NCBI GenBank assembly: GCA_009773375.1
Contig: WRPH01000019.1
Span: 1-64,000 of the forward strand
Direction of reading: 5' to 3'
DNA length: 64,000 nt
Origin: Paracoccaceae bacterium
GTDB lineage: Bacteria > Pseudomonadota > Alphaproteobacteria > Rhodobacterales > Rhodobacteraceae
The notes beneath the pieces were generated by a model. The model saw only the letters and a program-made list of their open reading frames with translations. It was not told where the DNA came from and did no database searches. The first letter of the stretch is position 1. Each line of letters starts with the position of its first letter. A program made the translations under genes and the position numbers. Shown here one piece after another: positions 47,004 to 53,997 of this stretch.

Positions 47004-47086
47004 CACTGCCCCCCGCTGACAGCAACATAAACCATCAATGCCAATAACAGCAAAAATGATATGGTCTGCAAACCCTTGCCCGACAT
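47003..47086 (-). CDS. 27-residue membrane peptide upstream of xpaC
   Basis: ATG 47086 has a strong GGAGGG site 8 bases upstream, and the TGA overlaps the XpaC ATG. The peptide begins MSGKGLQTIS and continues as one hydrophobic helix (FLLLLALMVYVAVSGGQ), a single-pass membrane peptide. The site strength, stop-start overlap and hydrophobic pattern support a true small gene. It may be a leader for coupled translation or a small subunit of the XpaC complex. Not a known named family to me. Confidence 0.6.
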   Translation of the reverse strand: MSGKGLQTISFLLLLALMVYVAVSGGQ

Positions 47087-47120
47087 GGCACCCTCCACCC
47101 GAAAACCGGGAGCCCCTCAC

Positions 47121-47173
47121 CTATAGGCCCCCCAACTATAGGCCCCCCAACTATAGGCCCCCCGACTATAGGC
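47121..47173. repeat. 15-bp tandem repeat, 3.5 copies
   Basis: Units of CTATAGGCCCCCCAA at 47121-47135, 47136-47150 and 47151-47165 (last with G for A), and a partial unit from 47166. It lies in the promoter spacer between rluB and the small membrane gene that heads the XpaC/TelA operon, so copy number could alter spacing upstream of that operon. Confidence 0.8.
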
Positions 47174-47246
47174 ACAGCCGCCCCGCCTTGCCAGTGGGCA
47201 CGAAGCGGGAATGCTGCGCTTTATTTCCCCCGAGTCGGCACCTTGT

Positions 47247-48428
47247 TCAGCTGCCGCGCTTCGGCCGCCCACCCGCAGGCTTGCCGCCCGCAGGCCGCCC
47301 CGGTCCCGAGGGCCGCGCCCCCGCCGGTTTACCGGCAGGTTTCGCAACCGGTTTGCCGGCAGGTTTCGCAGCAGGCTTGCCCGCCGGACGTTCCGGCCGC
47401 GCGCCTTCGGCCTTCTTCGCCGCCGTCCCGAAAGATCGCGGCTTGGTCGCGTCTTGCCAGCTTTCCGACAATTGCTTCATCCCCTCGCCGGGCTTCAGCC
47501 GCCGCCCCGAAGCCGCACCCTCGGCTTTCGCCGTGGTGGTCCGCGACGCGCCCGACCGCGAGGTGGCAGGCCGGGGCGCCCGCGTCCGCTTGGGTTCGTC
47601 ATCCGGGGTGCGACCCTCGCCCAACTGGTCGCGCAATACCTTGCCCTTGACCTCTTCAACCTCGCCCGGCTGCAAGTCGCCCAAGCGGAACGGCCCGTAA
47701 GAAATCCGGATCAGCCGGTTCACCGTCAGGTTGATCGCCGACATCGCCCGCCGGATTTCCCGGTTCTTGCCCTCGCGCAGACCCACCGTCAGCCAGGCGT
47801 TGGCGCCCTGAATCCGGTCGATCATCACGTTCATCGGCTGAAACTTCTCGCCATCCACCACGATACCCTTGCGCAGCGGCTCCAGATCGGGGTCCAGCGG
47901 ATTGCCGTTCACCCGCACGCGATACTTGCGCAGCCAGCCGGTGGAGGGCAGCTCCAGCCGCCGCTTCAACTCGCCGTCATTGGTCAGCAACAGCAACCCT
48001 TCCGAGTTCAGATCCAGCCGCCCCACCGACATCACCCGTGGCAATTCCTCGGGCAGGTTTTCAAACACCGTCGGGCGCCCCTTTTCGTCGCTTTCCGAGG
48101 TCACCAGCCCGTCGGGCTTGTAATACAGCCACAGCCGCGCCTGCTCCGGCGCGCCGACCAAGGTGCCGCGCACGGTGATCTTGTCGCTGGGCGTCACATT
48201 CAGCGCGGGCGAGGTGATCACCTTGCCATTCACCGAAACTTCGCCCAACTCTATCATGCGTTCGGCTTCGCGGCGCGACGCAACCCCGGCGCGGCTTAAC
48301 ACCTTGGCAATGCGTTCCCCTTCCGGCGTGCCAGCCGTCTTGGCGGTGGGCTTGGCGGCGGCAGGTTTGGCGGGGGTCGCGGCTTGGCGCGGACCTGCGA
48401 TCTTTGGGGGGCTTGTGTTTTCGGCCAT
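47247..48428 (-). CDS. rluB: 23S rRNA pseudouridine synthase RluB-like, with basic C-terminal tail
   Basis: 393 residues. ATG 48428 is 9 bases from GGAAGG; an ATG 9 bases earlier lies on top of the site. N-terminal S4 RNA-binding domain (RIAKVLSRAGVASRREAERMI), catalytic Asp in SVGRLDLNSEGLLLLTND, KNREIRRAM and RISYGPFRLGDL. The last 130 residues are Lys/Ala/Pro/Gly-rich (KPAGKPAAKPAGKP type repeats) and disordered, longer than in the E. coli enzyme. RluB, RluE and RluF have closely similar sequence, so the exact uridine is uncertain. Confidence 0.88.
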   Translation of the reverse strand: MAENTSPPKIAGPRQAATPAKPAAAKPTAKTAGTPEGERIAKVLSRAGVASRREAERMIELGEVSVNGKVITSPALNVTPSDKITVRGTLVGAPEQARLWLYYKPDGLVTSESDEKGRPTVFENLPEELPRVMSVGRLDLNSEGLLLLTNDGELKRRLELPSTGWLRKYRVRVNGNPLDPDLEPLRKGIVVDGEKFQPMNVMIDRIQGANAWLTVGLREGKNREIRRAMSAINLTVNRLIRISYGPFRLGDLQPGEVEEVKGKVLRDQLGEGRTPDDEPKRTRAPRPATSRSGASRTTTAKAEGAASGRRLKPGEGMKQLSESWQDATKPRSFGTAAKKAEGARPERPAGKPAAKPAGKPVAKPAGKPAGARPSGPGRPAGGKPAGGRPKRGS

Positions 48429-48545
48429 GCTCGGCATCCTTCCAGGGGCATTCGCCCGAAACGGGCGGCGCGCGCAACATGCGGGCGTTCAGGTGCAAAC
48501 TATGGGTGGAACGGGTCAGGGGCAAGCGTGGTATTCCGGTCTTTC

Positions 48546-48980
48546 ATGGACGCGGCGCTGGATCAGGCCCGCGCGGCAGCAGACCGGGGCGAAGTGCCGG
48601 TCGGTGCAGTGGTGGTGCGCGATGGCATGATCATCGCCGCCGCTGGCAACCGCACGCGTGAGCTATGCGATCCGACCGCCCATGCCGAGGTGCTGGCGAT
48701 CCGCGAAGCCTGCCGCCTTGCCGGGTCTGAACGCCTGCCCGGACACGATCTTTACGTCACGCTGGAGCCTTGCCCGATCTGCGCCGGAACTATTGCTGCC
48801 GCCCGGATTGCGCGGCTGTATTACGGGGCTGCCGATCCGAAATCCGGCGGCGTCGCGCATGGCGCGCGGGTGTTTCGCCACAAGCAATGCCACCACGTCC
48901 CCGAGGTCTATGACGGCATCAACGCGCCCGAGTCCGAGGCGCTGCTGAAAGCCTTCTTCGCCCCCCGCCGCATCGGCTGA
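48546..48980 (+). CDS. tadA: tRNA-adenosine deaminase TadA
   Basis: 144 residues from ATG 48546. Cytidine-deaminase fold: zinc His46 and catalytic Glu48 in PTAHAEVLAIREA, zinc Cys76 and Cys79 in LEPCPICAGTI. Converts A34 to inosine in tRNA-Arg(ACG). It is divergent from rluB, 117 bases away, as often in alphaproteobacteria. Guanine-deaminase-like relatives exist but this motif set is that of TadA. Confidence 0.9.
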   Translation: MDAALDQARAAADRGEVPVGAVVVRDGMIIAAAGNRTRELCDPTAHAEVLAIREACRLAGSERLPGHDLYVTLEPCPICAGTIAAARIARLYYGAADPKSGGVAHGARVFRHKQCHHVPEVYDGINAPESEALLKAFFAPRRIG

Positions 48981-49008
48981 AACCCGGAATGCGCCCGAAT
49001 TCCGCAGC

Positions 49009-49140
49009 CGATTTCCGTTCGGAAATCGCCGGTTGCCGCGCTTGTGCAGCCCAATTCAACCGCAACAGTTAAAAATCTCTTAACGCGCCATAGTCAACAT
49101 GCTGATATATTTATATAAAAATTGGTCCCGAGTTGGGACC
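49009..49140 (+). other. AT-rich spacer with two hairpins between tadA and selU
   Basis: CGATTTCCG/CGGAAATCG (49009-49017 and 49020-49028, 2-base loop) is 28 bases after tadA and may terminate it weakly. A strikingly AT-rich stretch (about 49070-49121) follows, then GGTCCC/GGGACC (49124-49129 and 49135-49140). The stretch is a likely promoter for selU; the second stem would fall in its leader. Confidence 0.45.
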
Positions 49141-49195
49141 GCTGCGCGCCACCTCGTCCCCTTTCCGCCACGCCCCGGATCGGATAGAAAGCGCC

Positions 49196-50245
49196 ATGGC
49201 CATCACCCTCACCTCGCTGACCGACCTCGCCGCCCACGGTTTCGATGACATCATCGACGCCCGCGCGCCCCTCGAATACGCCGAAGATCACCTGCCCGGC
49301 GCGATCAGCCTGCCCGTGCTCGACGACGCCGAGCGGGCAGAGGTCGGCACCATCTACAAGCAAGTCAACCCATTCTCCGCCCGCAAGATCGGTGCAGCCC
49401 TAGTCGCCGCCAACGTCGCCCGCCACCTGCAAGGCCCACTCGCCGACAAACCCGGCAGCTGGCGCCCGCTGGTCTACTGCTGGCGGGGTGGGCAGCGCTC
49501 GGGGTCCTTCGCGCTGATCCTGCAACAGGTCGGCTGGCGGGTTGAAACCATCGTCGGCGGCTACAAGGCATGGCGCGGTCTGGTGGTGAAGTCCTTGTAT
49601 GACACGCCGTTTCCCTGCCCGGTGGTCGTGCTGGACGGCAACACCGGATCGGCGAAAACCGAAGTGCTGAACCTGCTGCCCGCCCGTGGCCTGCAAGTGC
49701 TGGATCTGGAGGGCCTCGCCAACCACCGCGGCTCGCTGTTCGGCGCGATGGGCCCACAACCGTCGCAGAAAGCGTTTGATTGCGCGCTGGCGATGGCAAT
49801 CTCGCGGCTGGACCCGACCCGCCCGGTGGTGATCGAGGCGGAAAGCTCCAAAGTGGGCGACTGCCGCTTGCCGCCGGAAATCTGGAAGGCCATGCAACGC
49901 GCCCCGCGGGTAGCGATTGCAACCAGCGTGGCGGCACGGGCCGAATACCTGACCCGCGCCTATGCCGACATGGTGGCCGATGGCGCGCGGCTGGTCGGGG
50001 TGATCGAACGGCTGCGTCCGGCCCATCCCGCCGAACGGATCGCGGACTGGCAAGCGATGGCGGGTGCGGGCGCGTTTACGACGCTGGCCGAGGGGCTGAT
50101 GCAGCACCACTATGACCCGCGCTACGAAAAGCACCGCGCGCGGATGCAGGTGGCCTTCACCGAGATTGCCACGCCGGGGTTGCAGCCCGTCGATCTGGCG
50201 GCGCTGGCCGATCAGGTGGCGGGTGCGGTGCGGGCGGTGATCTGA
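49196..50245 (+). CDS. selU: tRNA 2-selenouridine synthase
   Basis: 349 residues (also called MnmH/YbbB). N-terminal rhodanese domain with Cys95 in VYCWRGGQRS; C-terminal P-loop GNTGSAKT (148-155). Uses selenophosphate to replace sulfur in 2-thiouridine of tRNA wobble bases. It faces selD tail-to-tail 96 bases away, so the selenium supply and use genes are adjacent. Confidence 0.92.
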   Translation: MAITLTSLTDLAAHGFDDIIDARAPLEYAEDHLPGAISLPVLDDAERAEVGTIYKQVNPFSARKIGAALVAANVARHLQGPLADKPGSWRPLVYCWRGGQRSGSFALILQQVGWRVETIVGGYKAWRGLVVKSLYDTPFPCPVVVLDGNTGSAKTEVLNLLPARGLQVLDLEGLANHRGSLFGAMGPQPSQKAFDCALAMAISRLDPTRPVVIEAESSKVGDCRLPPEIWKAMQRAPRVAIATSVAARAEYLTRAYADMVADGARLVGVIERLRPAHPAERIADWQAMAGAGAFTTLAEGLMQHHYDPRYEKHRARMQVAFTEIATPGLQPVDLAALADQVAGAVRAVI

Positions 50246-50314
50246 AGGCGCGGCTGCGCCGCAAGCTTTTGTCTCGCCTGCGCCTTCGGCTCTGGCTCGG
50301 CGGCGCTCCGCGCG

Positions 50315-50337
50315 GGAGTATTTGGGCCAAGATGAAG
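50315..50337 (+). repeat. GGAGTATTT...CCAAGATG intergenic element
   Basis: GGAGTATTTGGGCCAAGATG and following bases between the convergent selU and selD stops. It shares 18 of its 20 written bases with the minus-strand element at 38999-39018. The remaining selU-selD spacer is GC-rich with loose inverted repeats. Confidence 0.5.
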
Positions 50338-50341
50338 CTGC

Positions 50342-52504
50342 TCAGATCAACGTGATACGGGGTTGGCCCGTGGTGATGGTGCCGATTGCGGTGGCTCCTG
50401 GCAGGGATTTGAGCAGGGTTTCGGCCAGCGGTGCCGGGACGGCTGCCAGCAGGCCGCCGGCGGTTTGTGGATCGTAGAGCAGGGCTTTGGCGGGGCTGTC
50501 GGGGCCGGTGACGCGGCCGATGGTTGCGGCGCGGTTGGCGGGGGCGAGGCTGGAGGCGTGGCCTGCGGCGGCTAGGTCCAGTGCGCCGGGCAGGGTCGGG
50601 ATCGCATCCAGCCGAAGAGTGGCGGCGCAGCCGGAGGCATCGAGGATTTCCAGGAGGTGTCCGGCGAGGCCGAAGCCGGTCACGTCGGTCATCGCGGTGG
50701 CATGCGGGGCCAGTACGGCTGCGGTGGGGCCGTTGGGTTGGCTCATCCGGGCAAGGGCGGTGGCGACGGCCTCGCCAAGGATCAGGCCGGGCAGCCGGGC
50801 CATTGCCATTTCGGCGGCCATGATCGTGCCCGAGCCGATGGGCTTGGTCAGGATCAGCACATCGCCGGGGCAGGCTCCGGCCTTGGTGATGGCGCGGCTG
50901 GCAAGACCGGTGACGGTGAAGCCGATGGTCAACTCGGCACCGACCGAGGTATGCCCCCCCACCACATCAGCGCCTGCCTTGTGGAAAACCTGTGCGGCTT
51001 CATCCATGATTTCCGCCAGCATCTGCGTGCCTTTTTCCGGCGATAGCGTGGGCAGGGTGATCTGCGCGAGGGCCACTTGCGGCGCGGCGCCCATCGCCCA
51101 GATATCGCCTGTGGCATGGATCGCGGCGATACGGGCCATCAGGCGGGCATCGGCGGTGAAGGCGCGCAGATGATCGGTGGTGATCACCTGCACCCCGCCC
51201 GGAACCGCCAGAACGGCGGCATCGTCGCCGGGGCCAGAGATCACCTCGGGGCGCTGCGGCGCGGGCAGGCTGGCAAGCGCGGCGGAAAGATCGGACGCGC
51301 CAAGCTTGGCGCCGCAACCGCCGCACAGCGGCTTGTCGCCCATCGCCTCGATCAGGCCGGGCAGCGCGGGCGCGGGCAGGGGCCGTGGCATCGCCGGATA
51401 ATCGGCGAACATCGCCATGAATTTACGGTCGATGCGGTCTTTCAAACGCCAGAGCCAGGCGCCATCCAGCGGCAGCCGCCACTTGTCGGCGACGGCGGAT
51501 TTGTGGCCGGTAGAGATCAGTTTGAGGTAATCGCGCTGCGGTTTGTAGGCACGCATCGGGCTGTTCAGAAGCGCTGCACGCAGGTTGTCAAACAGCACCG
51601 GCGCGGCGCGCACGGCGTAGACTCCGGCCTTGGGGCGGGGAGAAAAGCCGAGGTGGGCGCAATCCCCTGCGGCGAAGATCATGGGGTCAGAGCTTTGCAT
51701 GGTGTTGGAAACGCTGATGAATCCTTCATGCAGATCCAGCCCGGTTTGTGCGAGCCATGCCTGGGGGCGGCTGCCCGCGACGGCGAGGGTGAAATCGGAT
51801 GGCAAGTGGCGACCATCGGCGAGGATCACCGCATCGGGCAAAATCTGCGCCGGGCGGGCGCTGGTCAGCAGGGTGACACTGGCGCGGGCGAGATGCGCCA
51901 GCAACGCCCGCCGGGCACCGGAACCGATGCCGGGCAGCGCCAGATCGCCCTGTTCCAGCAGCGTCACTTTCGCCTGACCGCCCAGACGGTGCTGCGAGGC
52001 CAACGCCAGTTCCACCCCGCCGACGCCTGCGCCCACCACAACGATCTGTGGCGCGGGTATGGCGCGGGCGACGAAAGCTTGCCACGCCTCGGCATAGCCG
52101 CCCAAGGGCTTGGCTGCGACAGCGTGTTCGGCATAACCGGGCAGGTCGGGCAGATCGGAGGCGATGCCGATATCCAGGCTGGCGACGTCGTAGGAAATCG
52201 GCGGGCGGCCAGACAGCTGCACCTCGCGGCGGTCGCGGTTCAGGCCGGTGACGCGATCCAGAATCACCCGTGCGCCAGCGTGGCGGGCCAGTCGCACCAG
52301 ATCGATCATGATCTCGTCGCGGGCGTAGTGGCCGGCAATCAGGCCGGGCAGCATGCCGGTATAGGGGGCGGCGGGGCCGGGGTTGATCAGGGTCAGGCGC
52401 ACGCCGGGCAGCGGCTTCATCGCCCACATCTGCGCCACCAGCGCATGGGCGTGGCCGCCGCCGATCAGCACCAGATCCTTCACCACCGGGTAATCTTGTT
52501 GCAT
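50342..52504 (-). CDS. selD: Selenophosphate synthetase fused to an N-terminal FAD/NAD(P) oxidoreductase
   Basis: 720 residues; ATG 52504 follows GAGGGC. Residues 1-375 are a pyridine nucleotide-disulfide/NDH-like flavoprotein: LVLIGGGHAHALVA near the start, VVVGAGVGGVELAL near 155, and FAAGDCAHLG near 290. Residues 390-720 are SelD: KPLCGGCGAKLG (Cys positions, no selenocysteine), GPGDDAAVL, ATGDIWAMGA, VVGGHTSVGAE and TDVTGFGLAGHL. Selenide plus ATP gives selenophosphate. The fused domain may supply reduced selenium or redox control. Divergent from the rpoN gene. Confidence 0.93.
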   Translation of the reverse strand: MQQDYPVVKDLVLIGGGHAHALVAQMWAMKPLPGVRLTLINPGPAAPYTGMLPGLIAGHYARDEIMIDLVRLARHAGARVILDRVTGLNRDRREVQLSGRPPISYDVASLDIGIASDLPDLPGYAEHAVAAKPLGGYAEAWQAFVARAIPAPQIVVVGAGVGGVELALASQHRLGGQAKVTLLEQGDLALPGIGSGARRALLAHLARASVTLLTSARPAQILPDAVILADGRHLPSDFTLAVAGSRPQAWLAQTGLDLHEGFISVSNTMQSSDPMIFAAGDCAHLGFSPRPKAGVYAVRAAPVLFDNLRAALLNSPMRAYKPQRDYLKLISTGHKSAVADKWRLPLDGAWLWRLKDRIDRKFMAMFADYPAMPRPLPAPALPGLIEAMGDKPLCGGCGAKLGASDLSAALASLPAPQRPEVISGPGDDAAVLAVPGGVQVITTDHLRAFTADARLMARIAAIHATGDIWAMGAAPQVALAQITLPTLSPEKGTQMLAEIMDEAAQVFHKAGADVVGGHTSVGAELTIGFTVTGLASRAITKAGACPGDVLILTKPIGSGTIMAAEMAMARLPGLILGEAVATALARMSQPNGPTAAVLAPHATAMTDVTGFGLAGHLLEILDASGCAATLRLDAIPTLPGALDLAAAGHASSLAPANRAATIGRVTGPDSPAKALLYDPQTAGGLLAAVPAPLAETLLKSLPGATAIGTITTGQPRITLI

Positions 52505-52601
52505 TCTGCCCTCGTTCTCGCGGCGCGACCCTAGCCGTGCGGGGGCGGAAACGCCATGCCCGCCGGTTGCGCTTCGCCGCCGCAAGGCCTAGCCTTGCTG
52601 C

Positions 52602-53942
52602 ATGAGATCGCCGCAGCCTCGGATCAGCCTGACTCAGACCCAGCGGCTTGCGCTGAACGCCAGCCTGCAAGCCTCGATCGCCGTGCTGCGCACCGATGCG
52701 GCGGGGCTGACGCGGTTTCTGGAGGAACAGGCGGCGGAAAACCCCAACCTGCGGCTGGAACCGCCGCCCGCGCCGGGGTTGCAGGATTGGTTGCCGCGCT
52801 GGTCTGCGGTGTTTGGGGCGGCGGGCATGGGCGACGCGGCCGATTTTGCCGGTGGGGCCGCGCCCAGCCTGATTGCGCATGTGCTGTCGGCGGTCGAGCG
52901 TTTGGCGCTTTCGCCGCACGAGAATCGTATCAGCATGGCGTTGGTGGAAGCGCTGGAGCCTTCGGGCTGGCTTGGGGTGCCGCTTGCCGTAATCGCGCGT
53001 GAGGTCAAGGCAAGCCTGCCCGAGGTGGAGGCAGTGTTGACTAAACTGCAGTGCATTGATCCGGCAGGGCTTTTTGCGCGCACTCTGGCAGAGTGTTTGC
53101 GGTTGCAGGCTGCCGAAATGGGCGTGCTTGATGCCGCGATGCGGGCTATTCTGGACCATCTGGACCATCTGGACCATCTGGACCTGCTGGCCAGTGGCAA
53201 TCTGACGCGTCTGGCGCGGGCTTGCGCGCTGACCGAAGCAGAGGTTCTGGTGCGGTTCCGGCTGATCCGCAGCATGAATCCCAAGCCGGGGTCGGAATTT
53301 TCCAGCGTCAGTGCGGCGGCTGTGCGGGAACCTGATCTTGTGGTGAAGGCCGATGGCGGCGGCTGGACCATTGCGCTGAACCGCTCGGCGCTGCCGACGC
53401 TGCGGGTGGAAAAGGCGGGTGACGGCGCAGGCTTGGCGGCGGCAAAGGCGGTGGAGCGGATGGTTGACGCACGCAACACCACGCTGCTGCTGGTCGGGCG
53501 CGAGATATTGCAGCGCCAGCAAGAGGCGGTGCGGCAGGGGCCACAGGCTTTGGCGCCGATGAGCATGGCCGATCTGGCCGAGGCGCTGGGGTTTCACGAA
53601 AGCACGATCAGCCGGGTTGTGGCGGGGGCCAGCCTCGACACGCCGCGCGGGACGTGGTGGCTGCGGCAGATGTTCAGCGCGGCCCTGGGGGGAAATGGTC
53701 AGCCGGTGGTGTCGGCGGCCGCCTTGCGTCACAGGTTGGCGCGGCTGATCGCGGCGGAAAACCCAGGCAAGCCGCTGTCGGATGCCGCGCTGGCGCAGGC
53801 TTTGCCGGAGGAAACCGGGGTGAACATTGCGCGGCGCACGGTGGCGAAATACCGCGAAGATCAGGGCATTCCGCCCGCGCATCGGCGAAAACGCCGCCCG
53901 GCTTTGCCGCGTTTGGGCCAAAAAGGTCGCGCAAAGGGCTGA
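52602..53942 (+). CDS. rpoN: RNA polymerase sigma-54 factor
   Basis: 446 residues. Region I (SLTQTQRLALNASLQASIAVL, the Gln/Leu-rich activator-response part), a short acidic region II, core-binding domain (about 100-250), HTH HESTISRVVAGASLDTPRG, and the RpoN box ARRTVAKYRE near residue 410. It directs transcription from -24/-12 promoters with AAA+ activators. Relatives in this order often have several RpoN copies; which set this serves is unknown. A 9-base in-frame repeat encodes DHLDHLDHLD at 185-194. No -24/-12 sites of its own were identified. Confidence 0.9.
   Translation: MRSPQPRISLTQTQRLALNASLQASIAVLRTDAAGLTRFLEEQAAENPNLRLEPPPAPGLQDWLPRWSAVFGAAGMGDAADFAGGAAPSLIAHVLSAVERLALSPHENRISMALVEALEPSGWLGVPLAVIAREVKASLPEVEAVLTKLQCIDPAGLFARTLAECLRLQAAEMGVLDAAMRAILDHLDHLDHLDLLASGNLTRLARACALTEAEVLVRFRLIRSMNPKPGSEFSSVSAAAVREPDLVVKADGGGWTIALNRSALPTLRVEKAGDGAGLAAAKAVERMVDARNTTLLLVGREILQRQQEAVRQGPQALAPMSMADLAEALGFHESTISRVVAGASLDTPRGTWWLRQMFSAALGGNGQPVVSAAALRHRLARLIAAENPGKPLSDAALAQALPEETGVNIARRTVAKYREDQGIPPAHRRKRRPALPRLGQKGRAKG
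53151..53183 (+). repeat. In-frame 9-bp tandem repeat inside rpoN
   Basis: CTGGACCAT repeated at 53151-53159, 53160-53168 and 53169-53177, then CTGGAC. It encodes (Leu-Asp-His)3-Leu-Asp within the core-binding domain. Perfect copies suggest recent expansion by slippage. Confidence 0.85.
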
Positions 53943-53997
53943 CTTGCTGGCGTTCAGGGGCTATCTGCTGACACTGCAACAGCGCGAGACCTGAACA

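Noticed and set aside
47003-47120. Longer XpaC start at 47120
   Set aside because: The extension is in another frame from the small peptide with a strong ribosome site, and ATG 47003 matches the coupled start; the extension is Cys/Gly-rich without family resemblance.
47121-47173. CRISPR array
   Set aside because: Units are contiguous 15-mers with no spacers, and there are no cas genes nearby; a simple tandem repeat.
50342-52504. Selenocysteine in SelD
   Set aside because: The active-site segment reads LCGGCGAK with Cys codons; there is no in-frame TGA.
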